Shown piece after piece: positions 38,998-48,632 of a stretch of 64,000 bases of DNA. A program made the translations under genes and the position numbers. Each line of letters begins with the position of its first letter. Within the stretch, counting starts at the first letter, position 1. The notes under the pieces are model-generated. The model was not told the origin of the DNA, ran no database searches, and was given only the letters and a program-made list of their open reading frames with translations. This DNA comes from Xanthobacteraceae bacterium (GTDB lineage: Bacteria; Pseudomonadota; Alphaproteobacteria; Rhizobiales; Xanthobacteraceae), in NCBI GenBank assembly GCA_019746135.1, contig JAIESI010000054.1, forward strand, positions 1 to 64,000, written 5' to 3'.

Positions 38998-40401
38998 TCA
39001 GCCCAGCGCCCTCAGTTCGCCGGCGAGCGAATAGGCCCACTGCGTGATGTTGCCCGCACCAAGGCAAACCACATAGTCGCCCGGCTTGGCGAGCCCCTTC
39101 ACAATTCCGGCGAGCTGCGGCTGCTCCGGCAGCGCGATCACCTGGCGGTGGCCGCGCGCGCGGACGGCGGCGACGAGATGATCGCGGTCGACGCCTGCGA
39201 TCGGCGCTTCACCGGCGGGATAAACCTCGGCAACGATCACCGCGTCGGCATCGTTGAAGCAGGTCGAGAACGGCTCGAACAGCGATTGCAGCCGCGTGTA
39301 GCGGTGCGGCTGCACCACGGCGATCACCTGTCCCCTGGTCGATTCACGTGCCGCCTTCAGCACGGCCGCGATCTCCACCGGGTGATGGCCATAGTCGTCG
39401 ATGATCGTCACGCCGTTCCATTCGCCGGCGCGGGTGAAGCGCCGCTTCACACCGCCGAAGCCTGCCAGCGCCTTGCGGATCGCGTCGTCGGAAATCTTCA
39501 GCTCATGCGCCACCGCAATGGCCGAGGTGGCATTCAGCGCGTTGTGCCGTCCGGGCATCGGCAGCATCAGGTCGGCGATGGTGTGCACGACCTCGCCGAC
39601 GCGGTTGCGGAACTGCACCGCGAACCGCGAGCGCCCGCCCTCGTTCTCGAGATCGATCAGCCGCACGTCGGCCTGCGGGTTCTCGCCGTAGGTGATGATG
39701 CGGCGATCCTCGATGCGGCCGACCACGCGCTGCACGATCGGGTGGTCGGTGCACATCACCGCGAAGCCGTAGAACGGCACGTTCTCGATGAAGGCGCGGA
39801 ACGCGTCCTGCACCGCGGCGAAGGTCTTGAAGTGATCGAGATGCTCGGCATCGATGTTGGTGACGATGGCGATGTCGGTGGGCAATTTCAGGAACGTGCC
39901 GTCGGATTCGTCGGCCTCGACCACCATCCAATCGCCGAGACCGACCCGCGCATTGGTGCCGTAGGCATTGATGATGCCGCCGTTGATCACGGTCGGATCG
40001 AAGCTGCCGGCATCGAGCAAGGCGGCGACCATGGAGGTCGTCGTGGTCTTGCCGTGGGTGCCGGCAACGGCGACGCAGCTCCTGAGCCGCATCAGCTCGG
40101 CGAGCATCTCGGCGCGCCGCACCACCGGCAGGCGTTTTTCGCGCGCCGCAATCAGCTCGGGATTGTCGCGCTTGATCGCCGACGAGACGACCATCACCTC
40201 CGCGCCGTCGACATGCTCGGCCTTGTGGCCGACGAAGACCTTGGCGCCGTTGTCGCGCAGCCGCTTGACGTTGGCGTTGTCGCTCGCGTCCGAGCCCTGC
40301 ACGGTGTAGCCGAGGTTCATCAGCACCTCGGCGATGCCGCTCATGCCGATGCCGCCGATGCCGATGAAGTGGATCGGTCCGATTTCGCGCGGCAGTTTCA
40401 T
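38998..40401 (-). CDS. murC: UDP-N-acetylmuramate-L-alanine ligase
   Basis: A 467-residue Mur ligase that adds L-Ala to UDP-MurNAc. [17 protein letters not shown] at 11-27 is the UDP-binding motif, GTHGKTTT at 114-121 the ATP loop, followed by [10 protein letters not shown] and [12 protein letters not shown], and the C-terminal domain with [12 protein letters not shown] and VVQPHRYTR. Normal length. It follows murG with a 30-bp gap. Confidence 0.98.
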   Translation of the reverse strand: MKLPREIGPIHFIGIGGIGMSGIAEVLMNLGYTVQGSDASDNANVKRLRDNGAKVFVGHKAEHVDGAEVMVVSSAIKRDNPELIAAREKRLPVVRRAEMLAELMRLRSCVAVAGTHGKTTTTSMVAALLDAGSFDPTVINGGIINAYGTNARVGLGDWMVVEADESDGTFLKLPTDIAIVTNIDAEHLDHFKTFAAVQDAFRAFIENVPFYGFAVMCTDHPIVQRVVGRIEDRRIITYGENPQADVRLIDLENEGGRSRFAVQFRNRVGEVVHTIADLMLPMPGRHNALNATSAIAVAHELKISDDAIRKALAGFGGVKRRFTRAGEWNGVTIIDDYGHHPVEIAAVLKAARESTRGQVIAVVQPHRYTRLQSLFEPFSTCFNDADAVIVAEVYPAGEAPIAGVDRDHLVAAVRARGHRQVIALPEQPQLAGIVKGLAKPGDYVVCLGAGNITQWAYSLAGELRALG

Positions 40402-40431
40402 CGCTGACAGGCCCTGTCGTGGACGTCGGGA

Positions 40432-41577
40432 CTATCGCGGTATCACACCCGCCACCCGCAACACCAGATCGGCGAGCCGGTCCGAGGCATCAATGGCCCC
40501 GGCCCGCTTGGCTGAGGCCGCCATTGTCGCGAGCCGGTGTGGCTCAGCGGCGAGCGCGGCGATTTCCGCGGCCAGCCGGTCCGGCGTGAACTCCGCCTGC
40601 GGCAGGCGGATCGCGCCGCCCGCATCCATCAACACGCCGGCATTGTGATGCTGGTCCTGATCGAGCGCGTGCGGCAGCGGCACAAGGATGCCGGGCCGGC
40701 CGATCGCGGTGAGCTCGGCCACGGTCGATGCGCCCGAGCGCGCCACCACCAGATGGCTCGCCGCCATGCGCGCCGGGAGATCCTTGAAGAACGGCTCGAC
40801 CTCGGCCGCGACCTGTATCTTCGCGTAGGCCTCACGGACGCGCGCCATGTCCTCCTCGCGCGCCTGCTGCACCACCTTCAGCCGCATCTGCAGGCGCGGC
40901 TCGAGCCGCTCGATCGCGTAGGGCACGATGTCGGACATCACCTTCGCGCCCTGGCTGCCGCCGAACACCAGAAGCTGCAGCGTGCCGGTGGTGTCGAGTT
41001 CCGGATAAGGCGTTGACGAGGCTTCGATCACCGCCGGCCGCACCGGATTGCCGGTGTGCGTCGCCTTCGCCGCCAGCGCCGGCTCGCGGTTGAGGATGCC
41101 GGCAAAGCCGGTCGCGATCGCGCCCACTCGCGGCGCCAGCAGGCGGTTGGCGCGGCCCATCACCGCGTTCTGCTCGTGAATCACGGTCGGGATGCCGCGT
41201 GCCGCCGCGGCAATCAGCGGCGGGATGCTCGGATAGCCGCCGAAGCCAACGACCACCACCGGCCTGATCTTCGGCAGCTTGAGCCATGCCTTGAGCACGC
41301 CCAGGCCGAGCAGGGTTCCGGTCCTGGCGAGGGAAAACGGATTGCGGCCGCGGATCGTCGCGCTCGGAATGACGTGGACGCCCGCCGCCGCGAACGCACC
41401 GGCATGCCGCGCTGCGCGGGCGTCGGTCGCCAGCGCCACCGCGACGCTGCGCTTGGCGAGCGCGGCCGCCAGCGCTTCGGCCGGAAACAGATGGCCGCCG
41501 GTGCCGCCGGCCGCGACCAGCACGCTCGGCAGCGCCTCCGCGACCGCCGGGGCGGAATCGTTGTTCGCCGTCATCAT
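40432..41577 (-). CDS. murG: Lipid II synthase glycosyltransferase MurG
   Basis: A 381-residue GT28 enzyme that adds GlcNAc to lipid I at the inner membrane. The N-terminal loop VAAGGTGGHLFPAEALA at about 21-37, HEQNAVMGRANRLLAP, the GGSQGAKVMSD loop, and the C-terminal UDP-binding GASTVAELTAIGRPGILVPLPHALDQDQHHNA with the conserved Glu and Gln residues are all present. An ATG one codon in is an alternative start. Confidence 0.97.
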   Translation of the reverse strand: MMTANNDSAPAVAEALPSVLVAAGGTGGHLFPAEALAAALAKRSVAVALATDARAARHAGAFAAAGVHVIPSATIRGRNPFSLARTGTLLGLGVLKAWLKLPKIRPVVVVGFGGYPSIPPLIAAAARGIPTVIHEQNAVMGRANRLLAPRVGAIATGFAGILNREPALAAKATHTGNPVRPAVIEASSTPYPELDTTGTLQLLVFGGSQGAKVMSDIVPYAIERLEPRLQMRLKVVQQAREEDMARVREAYAKIQVAAEVEPFFKDLPARMAASHLVVARSGASTVAELTAIGRPGILVPLPHALDQDQHHNAGVLMDAGGAIRLPQAEFTPDRLAAEIAALAAEPHRLATMAASAKRAGAIDASDRLADLVLRVAGVIPR

Positions 41578-41644
41578 AGGTTGTTAGCGTCCCCGCCGAT
41601 GGCTTAGCAATCCGCCGCCGTCAGGGAGACTATATAGGCAAAGA

Positions 41645-42799
41645 TCAGGCCGGGCTGCCGGCGAGGCCCAGGTCGCGCTTGGCCAGGTATTCCGCCTGCG
41701 GCCGGTCGCGCGTCAGCGCCAGCAGCATGCCCATCCCGTAGGCCAGCGAGATCATCGACGAGCCGCCATAGGAGACGAACGGCAGGGTCATGCCTTTGGC
41801 CGGCATCAGGTGCAGATTCACCGCCATGTTGATCGCCGATTGCAGCCCGAACAGGATCGCGAGACCCGAGGCGGCAAAGCGGATGAACGGCTCTTCGCTT
41901 GCCATCGCATACCGCAATGTGCGGATGACGATGAAGGCGAACAGCGCGAGCAGCGCGAGGCACAGCACGATGCCGAATTCCTCGGCACCAACCGCAAACA
42001 CGAAGTCGGTGTGGCTTTCCGGCAGGAGCCGCTTCACGGTGCCCTCGCCCGGGCCGCGGCCGAACCAGCCGCCACGCGCGAAGCTCTCGAGCGCGAGGTC
42101 GATGTTGAAGCTGTCGCCGCCCGAACCGCGGTCCATGAAGCGCTGGATGCGCTGGGTGACGTGCGGCACGGTGAAATAGGCGCCGACCAAGCCGAGGCCG
42201 GCGACACCGGCGAGCCCGCCGACCCAGATGAGCCGCATCCCGGCCATGAAGAACAGCGCGCCCCAGACCAGCGCGATCAGCATGGTCTGGCCGAAGTCGG
42301 GCTGCAGCACCAGCAGCGCCGCGACCGTCAGCAGCAGCGTCAGCGCCACGGTGTTGGCCGGCATCTCCGGCCGCCGCGTCGATTCGGCAAACAGCCAGGC
42401 GATCAGGACGACGAAGGCTGGCTTGAGGAACTCGGAGGGCTGGATGTTGATGCCGGCGATCACCAGCCAGCGCCGCGCGCCCTTGATCTCGGCCCCGAAG
42501 AACGGGGTCATCGCCACCAGAAACAGGCTGACCAGAAACACGACCAGCGCCACGCGCCGCAGATAGCGCGGCGGCAAGAACGACGTCACCAGCAGCACGA
42601 CAAGGGTCGGCAGCAGGAAGACGATGTGGCGGTTGACGAAGTGGAACGGATCGAGGCCGAGCCGCGCGGCGACCGGCGGGCTTGCGGCGAGCGACAGGAT
42701 GATGCCGCCGAGCATTAGCCCGAATATGGCCGCAAGGATCGCGCGGTCGACCGTCCACCACCAGTCGCCGAAAGGCGTCCGTACCGTCCGCGAAGCCAT
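41645..42799 (-). CDS. ftsW: Septal peptidoglycan polymerase FtsW
   Basis: A 384-residue SEDS polymerase with about ten TM helices that works with FtsI at the septum. Diagnostic segments: GARRWLVIAGINIQPSEFLK, LQPDFGQTMLIALVWG, the long periplasmic loop with GGWFGRGPGEGTVKRLLPESHTDFVFAVGAEEFG (the catalytic Asp lies in HTDF), and NLHLMPAKGMTLPFVSYGGSS. The ATG at 42799 is preferred over one 16 codons upstream. It follows murD with a 114-bp gap. Confidence 0.97.
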   Translation of the reverse strand: MASRTVRTPFGDWWWTVDRAILAAIFGLMLGGIILSLAASPPVAARLGLDPFHFVNRHIVFLLPTLVVLLVTSFLPPRYLRRVALVVFLVSLFLVAMTPFFGAEIKGARRWLVIAGINIQPSEFLKPAFVVLIAWLFAESTRRPEMPANTVALTLLLTVAALLVLQPDFGQTMLIALVWGALFFMAGMRLIWVGGLAGVAGLGLVGAYFTVPHVTQRIQRFMDRGSGGDSFNIDLALESFARGGWFGRGPGEGTVKRLLPESHTDFVFAVGAEEFGIVLCLALLALFAFIVIRTLRYAMASEEPFIRFAASGLAILFGLQSAINMAVNLHLMPAKGMTLPFVSYGGSSMISLAYGMGMLLALTRDRPQAEYLAKRDLGLAGSPA

Positions 42800-42913
42800 G
42801 CCGTAGCCCTCGTCCCGCCCAAAGATGTGACGCGACGTGGTTGCCAAGAGGTTAATTTTTCTGGATTCCGGGTTCGCGCTGACGCGCGCCCCGGAATGAC
42901 GACCAGGAGGTCG

Positions 42914-44314
42914 TCACTTTGTCGGCACGATCCCCGGCAATTTCAGCACCAGATTGCGGAAATGGTCGCCGCGGACCTCGAAATTGCGGAACTGGTCGAA
43001 CGAGGCGCAAGCAGGCGACAGCAGCACCACCGGTTCCTTCAAACCTGACGCCGCCGCGTCGCGGGCGGAGGCCTCCACCGCGCGGTCGATCGTGCCGGTC
43101 AGCTCATAGGGCACCTTGCCGTCGAGGGTGCGGGCGAATTCTTCCGCCGCTTCGCCGACCAAGTAGGCCTTGCGGATGCGCGGAAAGAATTTTTCCAGCG
43201 AGGTGATGCCGCCGGTCTTGGGCTTGCCGCCGGCGATCCAGAACATGTCGGTGAACGAGGCGAGCGCCTGCGCCGAAGAGTCGGCGTTGGTCGCCTTGGA
43301 ATCGTTGACGAACAGCACCGCGCCCTTGCGGCCGACCTGCTCCATGCGGTGGGCGAGACCGGGGAACGAGCGCAGTCCGGCCTGGATCTGCGCGGGCGTG
43401 AGGCCGAGCGCCAGCACCGCGGCCGCGGCGCAGGCCGCGTTCTGCGCGTTGTGCACGCCGCGCAGCGAGCCGATGCCGTTGAGGGTTGCAATCGTCTCGG
43501 TCTGGCCGGCCTTCGCCCGGATGATCCGGCCGCCCTCGGCATAGATGCCGTCGGACAGCTGCTTGCGAACCGAGATGCGGACGACGTTCTTGCCCTGGGC
43601 CGCGACGCGCTCGGCCGCAGCCGCGCACCATTCGTCGTCGACGCCGATCACGGCCGCGCCGTCGTTCTGCACACCCGCGACCAGCCGCTCCTTCACCGCC
43701 GCGTAGTGCGCGATGGTGCCGTGGCGGTCGAGATGATCCGCGCTGAGGTTGATGAACACTCCGACGCGCGGATCGATCGTCGGCGCAAGGTCGATCTGAT
43801 AGGACGAGCACTCGACCACATGGGCGCGGTCGGCGCTGGGCGGCTCGAGCGTCAGCACCGCGGTGCCGATGTTGCCGCCGAGCTCCGCGGCGCGGCCCGC
43901 TGATTTCAACAGATGATGGATCAGCGCCGTGGTGGTCGATTTGCCGTTGGTGCCGGTGATGGCGACAAACGGCGAGTTCGGCGCAAGCCGCCGCCGCTCG
44001 CGGCAGAACAGCTCGACGTCGCCGATGATCTCAGCTCCCGCCTGCTTCGCCAATTGCGCGGACCAGTGCGGCTGCGGATGGGTCAGCGGCACGCCGGGCG
44101 CGAGCAGCAGCGCCGACACGTTCGACCAGTCGATCTTGCGAAGGTCTTCGGTCGCGATGCCTGCCGCCCTGGCCTTGTCGATGCTCGCGGCGCTGTCGTC
44201 GAAGCCGATCACATCCGCGCCGCCGGTCTTCAGCGCCTGCGCGCTCGCGAGGCCCGAGCCGCCGAGACCGAACACGGCGACTGTCTTTCCCGCAAACGTC
44301 TTGACCGGGATCAT
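42914..44314 (-). CDS. murD: UDP-N-acetylmuramoyl-L-alanine-D-glutamate ligase
   Basis: A 466-residue Mur ligase. [18 protein letters not shown] at 13-30 binds [19 protein letters not shown] at 121-136 is the ATP loop, ECSSYQIDL the substrate loop, [12 protein letters not shown] and [13 protein letters not shown] domain landmarks, and [11 protein letters not shown] the late motif. Its ATG overlaps the mraY stop in ATGA. Confidence 0.97.
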   Translation of the reverse strand: MIPVKTFAGKTVAVFGLGGSGLASAQALKTGGADVIGFDDSAASIDKARAAGIATEDLRKIDWSNVSALLLAPGVPLTHPQPHWSAQLAKQAGAEIIGDVELFCRERRRLAPNSPFVAITGTNGKSTTTALIHHLLKSAGRAAELGGNIGTAVLTLEPPSADRAHVVECSSYQIDLAPTIDPRVGVFINLSADHLDRHGTIAHYAAVKERLVAGVQNDGAAVIGVDDEWCAAAAERVAAQGKNVVRISVRKQLSDGIYAEGGRIIRAKAGQTETIATLNGIGSLRGVHNAQNAACAAAAVLALGLTPAQIQAGLRSFPGLAHRMEQVGRKGAVLFVNDSKATNADSSAQALASFTDMFWIAGGKPKTGGITSLEKFFPRIRKAYLVGEAAEEFARTLDGKVPYELTGTIDRAVEASARDAAASGLKEPVVLLSPACASFDQFRNFEVRGDHFRNLVLKLPGIVPTK

Positions 44315-45396
44315 CGCAGCTTGAGGGTGGCGAGGCCTGCCAGCGCCAGCACGATGGCGATGATCCAGAACCGGATCACGATCTGCGACTCGGTCCAGCC
44401 GAGCTGCTCGAAGTGGTGATGGATCGGCGCCATCTTGAACACGCGCTTGCCGGTCAGCTTGAACGACACGACCTGCACGATCACCGATACCGCCTCCAGC
44501 ACGAACAGCCCGCCGATGATCGCCAGCGCGATCTCGTGCTTGGTCGCAACCGCGACCGAGCCGATCAGCCCGCCGAGCGCGAGCGAGCCGGTGTCGCCCA
44601 TGAAGATCGAGGCCGGCGGCGCGTTGAACCAGAGAAAGCCCAGCCCGGCACCGATCACCGCGCCGCACAGAACGGCCAGTTCGCCGACGCCGGGCACGAA
44701 ATGGATCTGCAGGTAGTCGGCGAACACCGCGTTGCCGACGAGATAGGAGATGCCGACGAAGCTTGCCGCGGCGATCATCACCGGGCCGATGGCGAGGCCG
44801 TCGAGGCCGTCGGTCAGGTTCACCGCATTGCCCGCGCCGACGATGATGAAGGCGGCGAATATCGGGAAGAACCAGCTGAGATTGATCACTGCTTCCTTGA
44901 ACACCGGGATGGTGAGCGAGGTGGCAAAGCTGCCGCGGCCGAGGCTGGCAAAGGCGATGCAGGCGGCCAGTGCGATCAAGGCCTCGAACAAAAGCCTGAG
45001 CTTGCCGGCAAAGCCCGAGTGCGACTGCCGCGTCACCTTCAGATAATCGTCGTAGAAGCCGACCAGGCCGAAGCCGAGCGTCACCGCCAGAACGATCCAG
45101 ACATAGGGGTTGCGCGGATTGGCCCACAGCACGGTCGCCACGACGATGCCGAGCAGGATCATCAGCCCGCCCATGGTCGGCGTGCCGGCCTTGGCGACGA
45201 TATGCGACTTGGGCCCGTCGGCGCGGATCGGCTGGCCCTTGCCCTGGCGCAGCCGCAGATGGTCGATGATCCACGGCCCGAACATGAAGACGAACACCAG
45301 CGCGGTGATCAACGAGCCCGCGGTCCGCACCGTCAGGTAGCGGAACACGTTGAAGAACGAGAGCGTGCTGGAAAAGTCGGCCAACCAATAAAGCAT
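44311..45396 (-). CDS. mraY: Phospho-N-acetylmuramoyl-pentapeptide transferase
   Basis: A 361-residue integral membrane enzyme that makes lipid I from UDP-MurNAc-pentapeptide and undecaprenyl phosphate. About ten TM helices with the family landmarks [21 protein letters not shown] (aspartates), [29 protein letters not shown] and [12 protein letters not shown]. The start at 45396 ([10 protein letters not shown]) matches the usual N-terminus. Confidence 0.98.
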   Translation of the reverse strand: MLYWLADFSSTLSFFNVFRYLTVRTAGSLITALVFVFMFGPWIIDHLRLRQGKGQPIRADGPKSHIVAKAGTPTMGGLMILLGIVVATVLWANPRNPYVWIVLAVTLGFGLVGFYDDYLKVTRQSHSGFAGKLRLLFEALIALAACIAFASLGRGSFATSLTIPVFKEAVINLSWFFPIFAAFIIVGAGNAVNLTDGLDGLAIGPVMIAAASFVGISYLVGNAVFADYLQIHFVPGVGELAVLCGAVIGAGLGFLWFNAPPASIFMGDTGSLALGGLIGSVAVATKHEIALAIIGGLFVLEAVSVIVQVVSFKLTGKRVFKMAPIHHHFEQLGWTESQIVIRFWIIAIVLALAGLATLKLR

Positions 45397-45416
45397 CGGA
45401 TCAACCTTGTGGCACT

Positions 45417-46859
45417 TCAGCCTTGTGCGGCAGCCGCCGGGCGGTCGCCGTGCGAGGAAAACTGACGAACGAGCGCCTTGACGATCGGGCCCATCTTCGA
45501 GCCGAGCGAGCCCTTGATCATCACCGCGTCGCCGGCGCGCACCGCGCCAAGCACCTCCGCCTCGAGCGACGCAGATGTGTCGGCATAGCCGCCCTTGCGG
45601 CTGGAGGGAAGAGCCTCCCACAGCCCGCGATAGAGCGGACCGGCGCAGAACACCAGATCGACGGCGTTCCCGGTGATCGCCGCAGCGAGCCCGCTGTGCA
45701 ACTCCGCGCCGCGCGGCCCGAGCTCCAGCATCTCGCCCAGCACCGCGATGCGCCGTCCGCGCGGGCCGATCGGCGCCTGGCCGAGCAGCGCGAGCGCCGC
45801 CCGCATCGAGGCGGGATTGGCGTTGTAGCTCTCGTCGATCAGCAGCGCCTGTCCGCCCGGGACGTCCAGCGTCTGCCGCGCGCCGCGGCCGCTCGGCGGC
45901 GCAAGCTCGGCAAGCGCCAGCGCCGAGATCGCGAGATCGGCACCGGCAAGCGTCGCCGCAGCGAGCACCGCGAGCGAGTTCTGCACGACATGGCGGCCCG
46001 GCGCGCCGAGCTTGTAGGTCACGTCATGACCGAGAATGCGCGCCTGCACGGTCGAGGAACCAGGCTGCAGCGCGAACTTGATCAGCCGCGCGTCGGCCTT
46101 GGCGTTTTCGCCGAACGAGACGATGCGGCCGACGTTCGCGCCCTTCGCCTGTTTCTCCAGGCGGGCGAAATGCGGATTGTCGCGGTTGATGACGGCCGCG
46201 CCACCCGGCTCGATACCCTGGAAGATCTCGGCCTTGGCGTCGGCGATCGCCTCGACCGAGGGAAAGAACTCCAGATGCACCGGCTCGATGGTGGTGATGA
46301 TCGCCACATGCGGCCGCACGAGCTTCGTCAGCGGCGCGATCTCGCCCGCATGGTTCATGCCCATCTCGAGCACGGCGTAGCGCGCGCTTTCCGGGCAGCG
46401 CGCCAGCGACAGCGGCACGCCCCAATGATTGTTGTAGGAGGCCGCCGACGCATGCGTCTCGCCTTCCTTCGACAGCGCAAGCCGCAGCGCCTCCTTGGTG
46501 CCGGTCTTGCCGACCGAGCCGGTGACGCCGACGAACCTAGCCTTGCTGCGCGCGCGCGAGGCACGCGCCAGCGCAATCAGGCCTTCCAGCACGTCCGGCA
46601 CCACGAGCAGCGGCGCATCCTTGGGAAATTCATTGCGCTTGCCCGCCGCGACGACGGCAAGGCCGGCATTCTTCTTCAGAGCCGCCTCGACGAACTCGTG
46701 CCCGTCGCGCGCGTCGCCCTTGATCGCGAAGAACGCCTCGCCCGGCGCGATCGTGCGCGTGTCAATCGACAGCCCGGTGATGCCGGACGGCAGCGCGCCG
46801 TGCTTCCCGGCGCCCATCGCCTTCGCCATCGCCTCGACCGTCCACAGCGGCGCGCTCAT
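45417..46859 (-). CDS. murF: UDP-N-acetylmuramoyl-tripeptide-D-alanyl-D-alanine ligase
   Basis: A 480-residue Mur ligase that adds D-Ala-D-Ala made by Ddl. [20 protein letters not shown] at 29-48, [13 protein letters not shown] at 111-123, [17 protein letters not shown] and [16 protein letters not shown] are family landmarks. The ATG at 46859 begins the conserved domain; sequence upstream in frame is encoded by an intergenic repeat and does not belong. Confidence 0.97.
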   Translation of the reverse strand: MSAPLWTVEAMAKAMGAGKHGALPSGITGLSIDTRTIAPGEAFFAIKGDARDGHEFVEAALKKNAGLAVVAAGKRNEFPKDAPLLVVPDVLEGLIALARASRARSKARFVGVTGSVGKTGTKEALRLALSKEGETHASAASYNNHWGVPLSLARCPESARYAVLEMGMNHAGEIAPLTKLVRPHVAIITTIEPVHLEFFPSVEAIADAKAEIFQGIEPGGAAVINRDNPHFARLEKQAKGANVGRIVSFGENAKADARLIKFALQPGSSTVQARILGHDVTYKLGAPGRHVVQNSLAVLAAATLAGADLAISALALAELAPPSGRGARQTLDVPGGQALLIDESYNANPASMRAALALLGQAPIGPRGRRIAVLGEMLELGPRGAELHSGLAAAITGNAVDLVFCAGPLYRGLWEALPSSRKGGYADTSASLEAEVLGAVRAGDAVMIKGSLGSKMGPIVKALVRQFSSHGDRPAAAAQG

Positions 46860-46875
46860 ACGATCTCTCCGCCTC

Positions 46876-47042
46876 GAGTCCCGGATGCAGTGCAGCATGA
46901 GCGTGCAACGCGAATGATGCACTGCTGATCCGGGACCGTACCGAATTCGGAATCCGGAACGGTCCCGGGTCTGCAGCGCACCACCATAGCGCGTCGAAGA
47001 CGCGCGTGACCGCGCTTGTGGTGCTGCGCTGCGCCCGGGACA
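46876..47042. repeat. Composite palindromic repeat between murE and murF
   Basis: Almost the whole 202-bp gap is a mosaic of inverted repeats. The outer pair 46878-46898/46914-46936 starts and ends with GTCCCGGAT/ATCCGGGAC. A middle pair GGGACCGT/ACGGTCCC overlaps it. The last pair is 46962-46984/47018-47041 (GTCCCGGG...CACCAC against GTGGTG...CCCGGGAC). The final loop holds a 24-bp core (46984-47007) that is the exact reverse complement of 59800-59823. It interrupts an essential operon without a gene. Confidence 0.85.
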
Positions 47043-47061
47043 CAAGTTGCAACGACGCGGC

Positions 47062-48516
47062 TCATGCCACCTTCTCCCGCAATGCCGCCTCGACCTCGTC
47101 GTGATCGCTGAATTCGAGCACGCGGTCGCCGATGATCTGACCGCTTTCGTGTCCCTTGCCCGCAATCAACAGCACGTCGCCGCGCTCAAGTGACGCAACC
47201 GAGCGGCGGATTGCCTCACGGCGGTCGCCGATCTCGGACGCGCCGGGCGCCGCCGCGAGAATCGCCGCGCGGATTTTCTCCGGCTGCTCGTTGCGCGGAT
47301 TGTCGTCGGTGACGATCACCCGGTCGGCATGCTGGGCGGCGATTGCACCCATCAGCGGCCGCTTGCCGGCGTCGCGGTTGCCGCCCGCGCCGAACACCAC
47401 GATCAGGTTCCGCTTCACGTAAGGCCGCAGGGCCGCGAGCGCCTTCTCCAGCGCGTCGGGCTTGTGGGCGTAATCGACAAAGATCGGCGCGCCGTTGCGC
47501 TCGCCGACCAGATCGAGCCGGCCCTTCGCGCCCTTGAGCGACGACAGCGATGCGAACACCGCGCCGGGCTCGCCGCCGGTCGCGATCACGAGGCCCGCCG
47601 ACACCAGCGCATTCTCGACCTGAAACGCGCCGACCAGCGGCAGCTTCAGCGACCAGGTCTTGCCGCCATGCTCCAGCGTCAGCCGCTGGGCAAAGCCGTC
47701 GATCGCGGTTTCCACCAGGCGGATGCCGTCGCCCTTCCGGCCGACGGTGATGAGCTTCAGCCCGCGCTTCTTGGCCGCCGCCACCGCCGCATCGCTGTGC
47801 TCGTGATCGACGTCGATCACCGCGCTGCCGCCATCGACCACCAGAGCCTCGAACAGGCGCAGCTTGGCGGCCAGATAGGCCTCGACGCTCGGATGGTAGT
47901 CGAGATGATCGCGGCTCAGGTTGGTGAAACCGGCCGCCGCGACCCGCACGCCGTCGAGCCGGTGCTGATCGAGGCCGTGCGACGACGCCTCCATCGCCAG
48001 ATGGGTGACGCCTTCGTCGAAAAGCTCGTTCAGCGTGCGGTGCAAGCCGACCGGATCGGGCGTGGTCAGCGAGCCGTAAATCTCTTTCTTCGGCGTCACC
48101 ACGCCGATGGTGCCGAGGCTTGCCGCCTCGTGGCCGAGCGCCACCCAGATCTGCCGCGTGAAGGCGGCCACCGAGGTCTTGCCGCTGGTGCCGGTCACGG
48201 CGGCGATCACCTTGGGCTGCTTCGGATAGAAGCGCGACGCGGCCATGGCCAGCGCCCGCCGTGCATTCGCCACCGGCACGAACGCTGTTCCGCCCGGCAG
48301 CGGCGCTTGCGGGGCTTTCTCGCCGACGACCGCGGCAGCGCCCGCCTGCGCCGCCTGAGCGGCGTAGACCATCCCGTCGGCCTTGGTGCCCGGAACCGCG
48401 ACGAACGCAAAGCCGCGCTTCACCGCGCGGCTGTCCGCGGTAATGCCGGTCGCCTCGATCGCGCCGGTGCGCGCATCGAGCGAAGCCTGGTCGGTCAGCA
48501 GATCGGAAAGCTTCAT
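47062..48516 (-). CDS. murE: UDP-N-acetylmuramoyl-tripeptide synthetase (meso-DAP adding)
   Basis: A 484-residue Mur ligase. TADSRAVKRGFAFVAVPG at 26-43, GTSGKTS at 109-115, MEASSHGLDQHRLDG, and NLSRDHLDYHPS are landmarks; VTDDNPRNEQPE carries the DNPR motif that selects meso-diaminopimelate rather than lysine. The start MKLSDLL at 48516 is conserved; a longer frame begins 11 codons earlier. Confidence 0.97.
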   Translation of the reverse strand: MKLSDLLTDQASLDARTGAIEATGITADSRAVKRGFAFVAVPGTKADGMVYAAQAAQAGAAAVVGEKAPQAPLPGGTAFVPVANARRALAMAASRFYPKQPKVIAAVTGTSGKTSVAAFTRQIWVALGHEAASLGTIGVVTPKKEIYGSLTTPDPVGLHRTLNELFDEGVTHLAMEASSHGLDQHRLDGVRVAAAGFTNLSRDHLDYHPSVEAYLAAKLRLFEALVVDGGSAVIDVDHEHSDAAVAAAKKRGLKLITVGRKGDGIRLVETAIDGFAQRLTLEHGGKTWSLKLPLVGAFQVENALVSAGLVIATGGEPGAVFASLSSLKGAKGRLDLVGERNGAPIFVDYAHKPDALEKALAALRPYVKRNLIVVFGAGGNRDAGKRPLMGAIAAQHADRVIVTDDNPRNEQPEKIRAAILAAAPGASEIGDRREAIRRSVASLERGDVLLIAGKGHESGQIIGDRVLEFSDHDEVEAALREKVA

Positions 48517-48632
48517 CGTCGCCGCTTGAGTGAAACGTGGCGGTGCCACAGCACGCCTTCGCCCGCAAGAGGCGATGGCGGCGGGCCGGTTATGACACGA
48601 CCGAGCCCCGCTTCACGACCCTATTCCCACGC

